The notes: a model not told the origin generated them from the sequence alone. A stretch of DNA of 64,000 bases from Marivivens donghaensis (GCF_023541015.1 NZ_JALNPR010000003.1:124001-188000), one strand, 5' to 3'; positions 24,771 through 33,948 are shown, numbered from the stretch's first letter. Translations and numbers: made by a program.

Positions 24771-26261
24771 ATGAACGAACTTACAGCATTCAACGCAACA
24801 GGGGTCGAAGCGGCAGCAGAAGACCCAATCCCGCATTCGATTGAGGCTGAGCAACAGCTTCTCGGCGCGATCCTGACGAACAACGAAATCTTTGACAAAA
24901 TCGCAGCCGTGATCACCGAAGATCACTTCTACGATCCAGTGCACCGCCGCATCTTCGAAACCGCAAAAGCGCGGATTTCGATGAACGCGCTCGCCTCGCC
25001 TGTTACGCTGAAAACCTACCTCAAGGACGATGCTGGTCTGCAGGAACTGGGCGGCCCTGCCTACCTCGTCAAACTTGCGGGCTCTGCGATCTCGGCCTTT
25101 GCGGCACGGGACTATGCGCAGTTGATCCATGACCTCGCCGTGCGCCGCGAGTTGATCAAGGTCGGCAAAGACATCGCGGACCGCGCGACGAAGGTTGAAG
25201 TCGGCACAGAGGCCAACGAACAAATCGTGATGGCAGAACAGGCGCTCTATTCCTTGGCGGAAAAGGGCAACTCCGAGGGCGGCTTTACCTCTTTCGTAAA
25301 GGCCGTGACCGAAGCCCTGAACACCGCGAACGCAGCTTATCAGCGTGATGGTGGTCTGTCGGGCATTTCGACGGGTCTGATTGATCTGGACAAAAAACTC
25401 GGCGGTCTGCACCCATCCGACCTTTTGATCCTCGCGGGTCGTCCGTCGATGGGTAAAACCTCGCTCGCGACCAACGTCGCGTTCAACATCGCAAAGGCCT
25501 ACAAAAAAGGTCGCAAACCTGACGGGTCAGAGGGCGCGATTGAAGGCGGAGTTGTGGGTTTCTTTAGTCTCGAGATGAGTGCAGAACAGCTCGCTGCGCG
25601 TATTTTGTCCGAGGCGTCCGAGGTTCCATCCGAACAAATCCGTCGCGGTGACATGACCGAACAGGAATTTCGTCGATTTGTTGAGGCTGCAAAAGCGCTG
25701 GAAAGCTGCCCACTGTTCATCGACGACACCCCTGCTCTGCCGATTTCACAGGTCGCTGCGCGGGCGCGTCGCCTGAAACGCCAGCATGGCCTCGACGTTC
25801 TGATCGTCGACTACCTTCAGCTTCTGCGCGGCACAGGTCGTGGCGACAACCGCGTTCAAGAAATCGGTGAGATTTCGATGGGCCTCAAGGCGATTGCGAA
25901 AGAACTGCAAATCCCCGTGGTCGCCCTGTCCCAGCTCAGCCGTACCGTCGAGAGCCGCGACGATAAACGCCCACAGCTGTCCGACCTTCGTGAATCGGGG
26001 TCGATCGAGCAGGACGCCGACGTTGTTATGTTCGTATTCCGCGAAGAATATTACGTCGAACGTGAAAAACCGTCCGAGGATAGCCCGAACTTTGCCGAAT
26101 GGCAGGATCGGATGAACCGTCTGCACGGCAAAGCCGAGGTCATCATCGGCAAACAGCGTCACGGTCCGATTGGTACCGTTGACCTGTCGTTCGAAGGTCG
26201 CTTCACCCGCTTTGGCAACCTCGTCAAACCTTGGCAGCAAGGCGCAGAGGACGGTTACTGA
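24771..26261 (+). CDS. dnaB: Replicative DNA helicase, 496 aa
   Basis: The hexameric 5'-3' helicase of the replication fork. The N-terminal DnaB domain (PHSIEAEQQLLGAILTNNE) and the RecA-like helicase domain are complete: Walker A LAGRPSMGKTS (near residue 224), FFSLEMSAEQLAAR, Walker B VLIVDYLQLL, and the ESRDDKRPQLSDLRESGSIEQDADVVMF block. No intein interrupts the Walker motifs. The ATG at 24771 is preferred over a TTG five codons upstream. The 190-bp leader holds two imperfect DnaA-box-like repeats (24670-24690) of uncertain meaning. alr follows 43 bp later. Confidence 0.97.
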   Translation: MNELTAFNATGVEAAAEDPIPHSIEAEQQLLGAILTNNEIFDKIAAVITEDHFYDPVHRRIFETAKARISMNALASPVTLKTYLKDDAGLQELGGPAYLVKLAGSAISAFAARDYAQLIHDLAVRRELIKVGKDIADRATKVEVGTEANEQIVMAEQALYSLAEKGNSEGGFTSFVKAVTEALNTANAAYQRDGGLSGISTGLIDLDKKLGGLHPSDLLILAGRPSMGKTSLATNVAFNIAKAYKKGRKPDGSEGAIEGGVVGFFSLEMSAEQLAARILSEASEVPSEQIRRGDMTEQEFRRFVEAAKALESCPLFIDDTPALPISQVAARARRLKRQHGLDVLIVDYLQLLRGTGRGDNRVQEIGEISMGLKAIAKELQIPVVALSQLSRTVESRDDKRPQLSDLRESGSIEQDADVVMFVFREEYYVEREKPSEDSPNFAEWQDRMNRLHGKAEVIIGKQRHGPIGTVDLSFEGRFTRFGNLVKPWQQGAEDGY

Positions 26262-26304
26262 TTTTTCCCTTGCCCTGCGGGCAACGGCGCAGCACAAGAC
26301 GCCC

Positions 26305-27342
26305 ATGGCTACTGGTTTTCTACATATTGATCTGAATGCGCTGGTTTCGAACTGGCGTGCCTTGGCAGCGATGTCTGACGCCGAAGCGGGCGCAGTCGTC
26401 AAAGCAGACGGCTACGGGCTTTCGTCCGACCGCGTTGCCGCCGCGCTCAAGGCTGCAGGTGCAAATCGGTTCTTTGTCGCCTCTGTCGAAGAAGGCGCAA
26501 AGGTCCGTCAGGCCGTTGGCCTCGATGCGCTGATCCACGTGTTCGGCGGGCATATGGCCGGCGACACCGACGCGATCCTTCAGCTTGATCTGATCCCGAT
26601 GATCAACTCGCTCGACCAATTGACACGCCAGTTTGAATCTCTCCCAGGTAAGGCCTTTGGCGTCCAGCTCGACACGGGCATGAACCGTCTGGGGATGGAG
26701 TGGTCGGAATGGTCTGCCGTAGCATCTATCGTGATGGCGCAATCCCCTGCCCTGATCATGAGCCATCTGGCCTGCGCCGATGAACCAGATCACCCAATGA
26801 ACGCCTACCAGCTGGAAACCTTCCGCAAGATGACGGACGGCGTGAATGTGCCGCGCTCACTCTCGGCTACGGGCGGTATTCTGCTGGGCAAGGACTATCA
26901 TTTTGACGTCACGCGCCCAGGGATCGGGATGTATGGCGGCCTACCGTTCACCGATGCGTCCCCCGTGGTCAAACTCGACCTGCCTGTTATCCAGATCCGC
27001 GACCTGACCGAAGGCGAAGTCGTCGGTTACGGCAATTCTTGGCAAGCCGCCCGTGACAGCAAAATCGCAACTGTGTCAGGTGGTTATGCTGATGGCATCC
27101 TGCGGTCGCTGTCGAATAAGAACACAAAGCTATGGGCGGGTTCGATCCCGTGTCCCATCGTCGGGCGCGTGTCGATGGACCTGATCACCGTCGATGTCAC
27201 GGACCTTGATGAGACACCAGAGGCGCTTAGCCTCCTGTGCCCGCAACAGACCGTCGATGACCTTGCCGATATTGCGGGCACCATCGGGTATGAAATCTTG
27301 ACCTCGCTGGGGGGCCGTTACAAGCGGACCTATCTATCGTGA
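26305..27342 (+). CDS. alr: Alanine racemase, 345 aa
   Basis: PLP enzyme making D-alanine for peptidoglycan. The PLP lysine is in AVVKADGYGLS, the MNRLGM and IGMYGG segments are typical, and the C-terminal beta domain has the SGGYADG and IVGRVSMDLITVDV motifs with the second catalytic region. The ATG at 26305 is chosen; a longer frame overlaps the end of dnaB. The 3' end overlaps the permease gene by 4 bp (GTGA), so the cell-wall enzyme is translationally coupled to a lipid transporter. Confidence 0.96.
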   Translation: MATGFLHIDLNALVSNWRALAAMSDAEAGAVVKADGYGLSSDRVAAALKAAGANRFFVASVEEGAKVRQAVGLDALIHVFGGHMAGDTDAILQLDLIPMINSLDQLTRQFESLPGKAFGVQLDTGMNRLGMEWSEWSAVASIVMAQSPALIMSHLACADEPDHPMNAYQLETFRKMTDGVNVPRSLSATGGILLGKDYHFDVTRPGIGMYGGLPFTDASPVVKLDLPVIQIRDLTEGEVVGYGNSWQAARDSKIATVSGGYADGILRSLSNKNTKLWAGSIPCPIVGRVSMDLITVDVTDLDETPEALSLLCPQQTVDDLADIAGTIGYEILTSLGGRYKRTYLS

Positions 27343-28115
27343 AAAATCCGATTGCCGCCCTCGGTCGTGCTGTTCTAGGGGCTTTGGCCTTTGTCGGTCG
27401 GCTGGCTTTGTTCGCGGGGGAAACGATCAGCCACCTCGTACGGCCACCGTTCTATCCGCGTGAATTGGCTACGGCCCTGATCCAGATCGGGTTCTATTCC
27501 CTTCCCGTTGTGGGCCTGACCGCCCTATTCACAGGCGGCGCCCTCGCGCTCCAGATTTACGCAGGTGGAGCACGGTTCAGCGCCGAAGCCGTCGTGCCCC
27601 AGATCGTTGCCATCGGGATGGTCCGCGAATTGGGTCCGGTGTTGGTTGGTCTGATGATCGCCGCGCGGGTCACATCGTCCGTTGCCGCTGAAATCGCAAC
27701 AATGCGGGTGACCGAACAGATCGACGCGCTGGTTACGCTCTCGACGAACCCGATGAAGTATTTGACCCTGCCGCGCGTTCTGGCTGCGACACTCGTCATG
27801 CCTGTTCTGGTGGGGATCGGCGATACTATCGGCATTCTTGGGGGCTATCTGGTCGCCACCGAAACGCTGGGGTTCAACGCCTCGACATATATCAAGAACA
27901 CCGCCGACTTCCTTGAATTCATGGACATTTTCTCATCCTTGATCAAAGGTGGCGTGTTCGGTTTCATTGCCGCTTTGATGGGCTGCTACTACGGTATGAA
28001 CTCTGGTCGCGGCGCCCAAGGCGTGGGCAGCGCCACGAAAACCTCTGTTGTTGCGGCGGCGATTTTGATCCTCGCTGCGAACTTCCTTCTCACACAGGCC
28101 TTCTTTTCCGCATGA
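27339..28115 (+). CDS. mlaE: MlaE-family ABC transporter permease, 258 aa
   Basis: The inner-membrane permease of a Mla-type phospholipid transporter. Five or six membrane segments and the family motif RELGPVLVGLMIAARVTSSVAAEIATMRVTEQIDAL are present. It begins with GTG at 27339, overlapping alr, and overlaps the ATPase gene by 4 bp. No MlaD (MCE) or MlaC periplasmic partner is encoded next to it, so the MCE component must be elsewhere or the system is a permease/ATPase pair. Confidence 0.9.
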   Translation: MKNPIAALGRAVLGALAFVGRLALFAGETISHLVRPPFYPRELATALIQIGFYSLPVVGLTALFTGGALALQIYAGGARFSAEAVVPQIVAIGMVRELGPVLVGLMIAARVTSSVAAEIATMRVTEQIDALVTLSTNPMKYLTLPRVLAATLVMPVLVGIGDTIGILGGYLVATETLGFNASTYIKNTADFLEFMDIFSSLIKGGVFGFIAALMGCYYGMNSGRGAQGVGSATKTSVVAAAILILAANFLLTQAFFSA

Positions 28116-28858
28116 TCCGGCTCACTGACGTTCATAAATCTTTTGGCAGCAACGACGTCCTGCGTGGCGTTGATCTGCACGTGCCCAAGGGTCAATCGAT
28201 GGTCGTCATCGGCGGATCGGGCACGGGGAAGTCCGTCCTGATCAAATCCGTTCTTGGCCTTGTGACACCAGACAGCGGCATGATCGAAGTCGACGGCGTC
28301 GATGTCACCCGCCAACCGCGTGATGCATTTCTCGCACGGTTCGGGATGTTGTTTCAGGGCGGCGCGTTGTTCGACAGCCTCCCCGTCTGGCAAAACGTTG
28401 CTTTCCGCCTGATGCGCGGCGCGTTGAAACGCCCCAAGTCCGAGGCCCGCGAGATTGCCATCGAAAAACTTCGCCGCGTGGGGCTCGGCCCTGATGTTGC
28501 GGATCGCTTGCCTGCGGAACTATCGGGCGGGATGCAAAAACGGGTCAGCCTTGCGCGGGCGATTGCTGCCTCGCCAGAGATCATCTTTTTCGACGAACCA
28601 ACCACGGGCCTCGATCCGATTATGTCGGGCGTAATCAATGATTTGATCCGCGAAATTGTCGTCGAGATGGGCGCGACAGCGATCACCATCACCCACGACA
28701 TGACCAGCGTTCGGGCAATTTCGGATCGGGTCGCGATGCTACATCGGGGTAAAATCCGCTGGGAAGGTCCGATTGCCGATCTTGATCACAGCAACGATCC
28801 TTATGTCGATCAGTTCATCCACGGTCGCGCGACAGGTCCCATCGAAACCCTGCGCTGA
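28112..28858 (+). CDS. mlaF: MlaF-family ABC transporter ATPase, 248 aa
   Basis: Drives the MlaE-type permease. Walker A VIGGSGTGKSVLIKS, Q-loop FGMLFQGGALFDSL, signature LSGGMQKRVSLARAIA, Walker B EIIFFDEPTTGLDP and the switch His in TITHDM are all intact. The unusual GGM in the signature and the FQGGALFDSL run are typical of MlaF rather than of importer ATPases. It overlaps mlaE by 4 bp and ends the alr-mlaE-mlaF unit. Confidence 0.92.
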   Translation: MIRLTDVHKSFGSNDVLRGVDLHVPKGQSMVVIGGSGTGKSVLIKSVLGLVTPDSGMIEVDGVDVTRQPRDAFLARFGMLFQGGALFDSLPVWQNVAFRLMRGALKRPKSEAREIAIEKLRRVGLGPDVADRLPAELSGGMQKRVSLARAIAASPEIIFFDEPTTGLDPIMSGVINDLIREIVVEMGATAITITHDMTSVRAISDRVAMLHRGKIRWEGPIADLDHSNDPYVDQFIHGRATGPIETLR

Positions 28859-28958
28859 TCGAATCGGACGCCAGATGATCGGTCTGTTTGGAAACAGCTT
28901 CTCGCTGAATTGAATAGTGTTTCGCGGCTATGCTGCAAACTATGCGAGAAACGGAAAC

Positions 28959-29058
28959 AATCACGCAACCATAACGTGATTATCCAGCAATCCAATCGAT
29001 TTTGCCCATTTCTCGACAAAATCCTTCGCCCACATGGGTGAATTAACCTATCCTTTAA
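28959..29058. promoter_or_regulatory. Intergenic region with inverted repeat and CtrA-like half-sites
   Basis: The 236-bp gap after mlaF holds an inverted repeat, AATCACG at 28959-28965 and CGTGATT at 28975-28981. It also holds two TTAA half-sites at 29043-29046 and 29055-29058. The CtrA consensus is TTAA-N7-TTAA; here the spacing is 8, so the match is imperfect. The region must carry the promoter for the gene at 29095. Regulation is a guess. Confidence 0.25.
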
Positions 29059-29094
29059 GGTATAGAGCAACGAGGTTTTTGGGGAAGCCGAGTT

Positions 29095-29868
29095 ATGAAT
29101 TTTACGGCTGCGTCGGGCTTATTTGTCCGCACATTTCATGCGTTTTCATTTCTGTTTTTGGTTCTAATGTCCGCTTTCGTGGTCGGCTACACAGTGATGT
29201 GCGCTTTCGACCTTGCGCCTTGGCTCAGCGCGTCCGTGGCGTTCGGCGATATTCAGGTCGAAAACGCTGGCATGTATATCCAGCTGGCCGTCACGATGTT
29301 CTTCTTTTCGATGATGTTCTTTGCCCCCGCCAATGGCCGCATCATGGCGCTGGAGAAGTCGCACCGGAATTTTCGGATCAATATGGACGACGTTGCACGC
29401 GCCTATCACCGCTGCCATTCCGCCGACCGTGAGGGCGTATTTACCCTGTCGTCAGAATTTGATGCCGTGCGCGAACGTATCCAATTCATGCGCGACCACC
29501 CTGACCTTTCTGATCTGGAGAGCGATATTTTGACTGTCGCCGCACAAATGAGCGAGAGGTCCAGAGGTCTGGCTGATATCTATTCCGACGAAAAAGTCGC
29601 CCATGCACGGACCTTCCTGCGCCAGCGTCAGGAAGAAGTTGAACGACAACAACGCCAGATCATCGAGGCCCTGCACACCTGTCAGGAAATCGAAAAATGG
29701 GCACAGCAACTCGATACCGAAGAGAGTGTGATTGCCAACCAGTTGGCCCGTCTCGACGATAAACTTCAGGCCGTGCTGCCGACCCTCGGTTATGGGTTCG
29801 AGCAGGAAGAAATTGAAGAACCTGAAACCAATGTCGTCCCAATAACGGCCAAGCCCGCGGCAGAATAA
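29095..29868 (+). CDS. Conserved alphaproteobacterial membrane protein with coiled coil, 257 aa
   Basis: Function unknown. Two membrane segments in the first 85 residues (FHAFSFLFLVLMSAFVVGYTVM and IQLAVTMFFFSMMFFAPANG) are followed by a cytoplasmic helical region with a long Glu/Gln/Arg-rich coiled coil (about residues 160-225, FLRQRQEEVERQQRQIIEAL) and an acidic Pro-containing tail. Homologues in Rhodobacteraceae are sometimes labelled DNA repair protein; nothing in the sequence supports that name. It is followed 39 bp later by a PqiA-like gene and then radA, which may explain the label. Confidence 0.75.
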   Translation: MNFTAASGLFVRTFHAFSFLFLVLMSAFVVGYTVMCAFDLAPWLSASVAFGDIQVENAGMYIQLAVTMFFFSMMFFAPANGRIMALEKSHRNFRINMDDVARAYHRCHSADREGVFTLSSEFDAVRERIQFMRDHPDLSDLESDILTVAAQMSERSRGLADIYSDEKVAHARTFLRQRQEEVERQQRQIIEALHTCQEIEKWAQQLDTEESVIANQLARLDDKLQAVLPTLGYGFEQEEIEEPETNVVPITAKPAAE

Positions 29869-29907
29869 CGCTTGCCAAATTGGGGCGCTCTGGCCACTTC
29901 ATCGGAT

Positions 29908-30357
29908 ATGACAGTTTTTCGCTCCAGTTTTCTCATCAAATTCGCCAACCTGTGCCTGTTGGTTCTATTCCCGCTGGCGTGGTTTGCGCCTTTGATGCGG
30001 GCTGGCCTTTTGCCGCTGTTTGGAACGCATGAAATCTCGGTCGTGTCGGGTCTACAAAGCCTCTGGGAAACAGATGTCTATCTGGCGCTATTAGTGACCG
30101 TCCTCGCCATTTTCGCCCCATATCTAAAAACCATTGGAATGGCGCTGGTGCACTTCGGTTTGCTCGACTCCCGCGTCAAACCTGTCCTGATGTGGCTCGG
30201 CAAACTGGCCATGGCAGACGTTTTTCTGCTGGCGCTTTACGTGGTGATCGTCAAAGGCGTGGGCGTCGGGCGATTGGAAACCGCTTGGGGGCTCTATCTG
30301 TTTTCGGGCTGTGTGATCGCCTCAGTTTTGATCGCCCTCGCCCCGCACAAAGACTGA
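29908..30357 (+). CDS. Paraquat-inducible protein A-like membrane protein, 149 aa
   Basis: A single PqiA domain with four membrane segments (FANLCLLVLFPLAWFAPLM, YLALLVTVLAIFAPYLKTIGMAL, LGKLAMADVFLLALYVVIVKG, WGLYLFSGCVIASVLIAL). The LGKLAMADVFLLALYV run is diagnostic for the family. In E. coli PqiA is about twice as long with two such domains and works with the MCE protein PqiB; here there is only one domain and no PqiB gene nearby. The ATG at 29908 is chosen over a TTG at 29872. radA follows 43 bp later. Confidence 0.85.
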   Translation: MTVFRSSFLIKFANLCLLVLFPLAWFAPLMRAGLLPLFGTHEISVVSGLQSLWETDVYLALLVTVLAIFAPYLKTIGMALVHFGLLDSRVKPVLMWLGKLAMADVFLLALYVVIVKGVGVGRLETAWGLYLFSGCVIASVLIALAPHKD

Positions 30358-30400
30358 CTTTTCCGTTGCTGTGACGGGTCGAATAAGGGACAAGGCGAGC

Positions 30401-31777
30401 ATGGCAAAAGAACCCAACTTCATCTGTTCCGATTGCGGCGCGAGTTCCACAAAATGGTCTGGCCGTTGTGACGCATGCGGTGCGTGGAACACGATCAGCG
30501 AACAGAAACCACTGGCCACCAGCCACGGGAGCAAGAGCCTCTCTGGCCGTCGTGGTCAAACCATTGCCCTCACCGATCTTGCCGCCCAAGAGGCCGAACC
30601 GCCCCGCACTGAGGCAGGCGTGGCAGAGTTGGACCGTGTGCTTGGGGGCGGTTTGGTTAAGGCATCGGCGATTTTGGTTGGCGGTGATCCGGGGATCGGG
30701 AAATCGACTCTGCTCCTTCAAGCCGCCGCACGTTTTGCCCGTAATGGCTTAAAGGTCGTATATATCTCGGGCGAGGAATCTGCCGCTCAGGTCCAGATGC
30801 GCGCACGGCGTTTGGGACTAGAGAAAAGCCCTGTCAAACTCGCGTCCGAGACAAACCTGCGCGATATCCTCACCACGCTTGAGGCCGAACAGCCCGATCT
30901 GGTGATCATCGACTCGATCCAAACCATGTGGGCCGATACCGTCGACAGCGCACCGGGGTCGGTCAGTCAGGTGCGGGCCTCGGCGCATGAAATTGTGACC
31001 TTCTCGAAAAAGAGCGGGATCGCGACGATCCTCGTGGGGCACGTCACCAAGGAAGGTGCTCTCGCGGGTCCGCGTGTTGTCGAACATATGGTCGATACGG
31101 TCCTCTATTTCGAAGGCGAGCGCGGCCATCAGTTCCGTATCTTGCGGGCTGTGAAAAACCGCTTCGGTCCCGCGTCCGAGATTGGCGTTTTCGAAATGAC
31201 CGGAAAAGGACTGGTTGAGGTGAAGAACCCCAGCGCTTTGTTCCTCTCCGAGCGTGGCAAACCTACCCCTGGGTCGGTTGTTTTCGCGGGCGTTGAGGGG
31301 TCGCGCCCCATGCTCTGCGAGATCCAAGCGCTCGTTGCGCCCTCGCCCACACCGCAACCCCGTCGGTCGGTCGTCGGCTGGGATGGGGGACGTTTGGGCA
31401 TGATCCTCGCGGTATTGGAATCGCGGTGCGGGATCGCTTTTGCGGGGCTCGATGTCTATCTGAACGTCGCGGGCGGAATGCGGATCACAGAACCAGCCGC
31501 CGATCTCGCGGTCGCGGCAGCCCTCATTTCAGCCCGAGAAGATGCCGCGCTGCCGTCAGACTGTGTCATCTTTGGCGAGATTAGCCTCTCTGGTAGCATC
31601 AGACAGGTGGTTCAGGCCGAAAATCGGTTGAAAGAAGCGCAAAAACTTGGTTTCACGTCGGCAATTCTGCCGCACCTATCCAAAAGAGCAGCGGCACCAG
31701 AGATGGACCTGAAACAGATGCAGGACCTCGCTGGCTTCGTGAACGACATTTTCGGCCCGCGAGACGGGACGGTATAG
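30401..31777 (+). CDS. radA: DNA repair protein RadA, 458 aa
   Basis: A RecA-like ATPase/helicase that promotes branch migration in recombination. The N-terminal zinc finger (CSDCGASSTKWSGRCDACGAW), Walker A GGDPGIGKSTLLLQ (near residue 95), the KNRFGPASEIGVFEM RadA motif and the C-terminal Lon-protease-like domain (FAGLDVYLNVAGGMRITEPAADLAVAAALIS) are all present. The ATG at 30401 has AGGCGAG upstream. cvpA follows 8 bp later, an arrangement common in this group. Confidence 0.96.
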   Translation: MAKEPNFICSDCGASSTKWSGRCDACGAWNTISEQKPLATSHGSKSLSGRRGQTIALTDLAAQEAEPPRTEAGVAELDRVLGGGLVKASAILVGGDPGIGKSTLLLQAAARFARNGLKVVYISGEESAAQVQMRARRLGLEKSPVKLASETNLRDILTTLEAEQPDLVIIDSIQTMWADTVDSAPGSVSQVRASAHEIVTFSKKSGIATILVGHVTKEGALAGPRVVEHMVDTVLYFEGERGHQFRILRAVKNRFGPASEIGVFEMTGKGLVEVKNPSALFLSERGKPTPGSVVFAGVEGSRPMLCEIQALVAPSPTPQPRRSVVGWDGGRLGMILAVLESRCGIAFAGLDVYLNVAGGMRITEPAADLAVAAALISAREDAALPSDCVIFGEISLSGSIRQVVQAENRLKEAQKLGFTSAILPHLSKRAAAPEMDLKQMQDLAGFVNDIFGPRDGTV

Positions 31778-31785
31778 GGGACAAA

Positions 31786-32337
31786 ATGGACGGTTTCACC
31801 ATTATCGACGGCATTGTTGCCATCGTCATCGTAGTTTCGGCCCTCTTGGCCTATAGCCGTGGCATCGTCCGCGAAGCGCTGTCGATCCTCGGCTGGATTG
31901 CCGCTGCGATTGTTGCTTTCAACTTTGCCTCGCCCGCTGGTGTCTTTGTCGGCAACCTTCCGGTGATCGGCGGCCTGATCGATAGCAGCTGTGAATTGCA
32001 ACTCATCGTCGGATTTGCCGTCGTTTTTGCGATCGCTCTGGCGATTTTCTCGATCTTCACGCCGCTCTTGTCGTCGCTGGTGCGCAACACCGCTTTGGAC
32101 GCGTTTGATCAGGCGGGCGGGTTCCTCTTTGGCGTGGTCCGCGGGATCATCCTGATTGCAGTCGCGTTCTTTCTGTACAACACGATCCTTGCCTCGCAGG
32201 GCATGGCGATTGTGGATGACAGCCGTTCGGCCAAAATCTTTAACAACCTGACGGGTCAGATCGAAGATCAAGACCCCGAAGCAGCCTTGGGTTGGCTGAC
32301 CAGCCACTACAACGACCTTCTCGGAACCTGCGAATAA
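31786..32337 (+). CDS. CvpA family membrane protein, 183 aa
   Basis: A small inner-membrane protein of the CvpA (colicin V production) family with four membrane segments and the family start TIIDGIVAIVIVVSALLAYSRGIVREALSILGWIAAAIVA. The role is unsettled; in many bacteria cvpA precedes purF, as here. It starts 8 bp after radA. A stem-loop at 32379-32401 lies between it and purF. Confidence 0.9.
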   Translation: MDGFTIIDGIVAIVIVVSALLAYSRGIVREALSILGWIAAAIVAFNFASPAGVFVGNLPVIGGLIDSSCELQLIVGFAVVFAIALAIFSIFTPLLSSLVRNTALDAFDQAGGFLFGVVRGIILIAVAFFLYNTILASQGMAIVDDSRSAKIFNNLTGQIEDQDPEAALGWLTSHYNDLLGTCE

Positions 32338-32378
32338 ATTATCGTCGCATAAAGTGTATGATAGTTTCGTGACACTGG

Positions 32379-32401
32379 CCCCCTGAACGCTTATCAGGGG
32401 G
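32379..32401 (+). repeat. 8-bp stem-loop in the purF leader
   Basis: CCCCCTGA, 7-nt loop, TCAGGGGG. There is no T-run after it, so a terminator for cvpA is not clear; it may be a leader structure affecting purF. The PurR-type operator sequence was not recognised. Confidence 0.45.
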
Positions 32402-32437
32402 CGAACCCTTCCCATATCGGATTCGGAGCAAACACTC

Positions 32438-33901
32438 GTGTCCAGAACGATGCCCCTCGCCCACCCCTTTGACGATGACAAGCTAAAGGAGGAGTGCGGG
32501 ATTTTCGGCGTTGTCGGCGTTGCCGATGCGGCCAACTTTGTCGCCCTTGGCCTCCACGCCCTGCAACACCGCGGCCAAGAGGCTGGCGGGATCGTGGTGC
32601 ACGATGCAGAGCACGGTTTTAACTCTGCACGTCGTATGGGCTATGTCCGCGATAACTTTACCAGCGCAGAGCTGCTTCAGACGCTGCCAGGCAATATCGG
32701 TATCGGTCACGTCCGTTATTCGACCGCTGGCAACAAAGGTCAGACCGCGATCCGCGACGTTCAGCCGTTCTTTGGCGAATTCTCGATGGGCGGTGCTGCG
32801 ATTGCGCACAACGGCAACCTGACCAACGCGGCAGCACTTCGCCGCGACTTGATTGATCGCGGTGCGATCTTCCAATCGTCGTCGGACTCAGAATGCATCA
32901 TCCACCTGATGGCGCGTTCGATGGGCCGCAACATTCCTGACCGCATGGAAGAAGCGCTTCGCAAAGCTGAAGGCGCGTTTTCAGTCGTCGCAATGACCCG
33001 CACCAAACTGATGGGCGTTCGTGACCCGCTGGGCGTGCGTCCGCTGGTCTTGGGCAAAATCGGTGATGGCTGGGCGCTGTCGTCTGAAACCTGTGCGCTC
33101 GACATCATCGGCGCCGAATTCGTCCGTGAAATCGAACCGGGTGAGATGGTCGTCATTTCGGCAAAAGACGGCGTGCAGAGCCACTTTCCCTTCCGTCGTC
33201 AAGAACCGCGCTTCTGTATCTTTGAACAGGTGTACTTCTCACGTCCTGACTCGATCCTCTCCGGTCGTTCGGTCTATGAGACCCGCCGCCAGATCGGTGT
33301 CGAACTTGCCCGTGAAGCACCTGTAGATGCAGACCTCGTTTGCCCAGTGCCAGATTCGGGCACCCCTGCCGCGATTGGTTTCAGCCACGAAAGCGGCATT
33401 CCCTACGGCATGGGCATCATCCGTAACCAATACATGGGCCGCACCTTTATTGAGCCCACCGATGCGATCCGTAACATGGGTGTGCGTCTCAAACTGAACG
33501 TGAACCGTGCGCTGATTGCTGGCAAACGGATCATCCTTGTGGACGACTCGGTTGTGCGCGGCACCACGACCCGCAAGATCAAGGATATGCTCCTCGATGC
33601 TGGCGCGGCAGAGGTGCACTTCCGCATCGCTTCCCCGCCCACCGCCTGGCCGTGCTTCTACGGTGTGGACACCCCGCAGCGTGAAAAACTGATCGCGGCG
33701 ACCATGACCGAAGACGAAATGCGTGACCACCTCGGTGTCGACAGTCTGCGGTTTATCTCGCTCGACGGTCTTTACCGCGCAGCGGGTCACGTAGAGGGCC
33801 GCAACAACGCCTGCCCGCAGTTCTGCGACGCGTGTTTCTCGGGCGAATATCCGATCAAACCGACCGATATGATCGCCAAGGGATTCGAACTGAAGTCCTA
33901 A
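32438..33901 (+). CDS. purF: Amidophosphoribosyltransferase, 487 aa
   Basis: First committed step of purine synthesis, making phosphoribosylamine from PRPP and glutamine. The N-terminal glutaminase has its nucleophile Cys in KLKEECGIFGVVG, released by cleavage of the propeptide, and the HNGNLTN block. The phosphoribosyltransferase part has RIILVDDSVVRGTTTRKIKDML. No iron-sulfur Cys cluster is obvious except the C-terminal CPQFCDACF group, typical of this PurF class. The GTG at 32438 has GGAG about 8 nt before it and is preferred over the ATG at 32450. Confidence 0.96.
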   Translation: MSRTMPLAHPFDDDKLKEECGIFGVVGVADAANFVALGLHALQHRGQEAGGIVVHDAEHGFNSARRMGYVRDNFTSAELLQTLPGNIGIGHVRYSTAGNKGQTAIRDVQPFFGEFSMGGAAIAHNGNLTNAAALRRDLIDRGAIFQSSSDSECIIHLMARSMGRNIPDRMEEALRKAEGAFSVVAMTRTKLMGVRDPLGVRPLVLGKIGDGWALSSETCALDIIGAEFVREIEPGEMVVISAKDGVQSHFPFRRQEPRFCIFEQVYFSRPDSILSGRSVYETRRQIGVELAREAPVDADLVCPVPDSGTPAAIGFSHESGIPYGMGIIRNQYMGRTFIEPTDAIRNMGVRLKLNVNRALIAGKRIILVDDSVVRGTTTRKIKDMLLDAGAAEVHFRIASPPTAWPCFYGVDTPQREKLIAATMTEDEMRDHLGVDSLRFISLDGLYRAAGHVEGRNNACPQFCDACFSGEYPIKPTDMIAKGFELKS

Positions 33902-33926
33902 GCTGACTTAACCGTTCGGAAATCAC

Positions 33927-33944
33927 CTTGCACGGTCGTGCAAG
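33927..33944. repeat. Inverted repeat after purF
   Basis: CTTGCAC, loop GGTC, GTGCAAG: a perfect 7-bp stem 26 bp after the purF stop and 5 bp before the terminator stem. It could be an extra terminator-proximal hairpin or an operator; nothing decides. Confidence 0.4.
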
Positions 33945-33948
33945 TTCA

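Noticed and set aside
29043-29058. True CtrA binding site
   Set aside because: Spacing between TTAA half-sites is 8 rather than 7; kept only as a weak hint.
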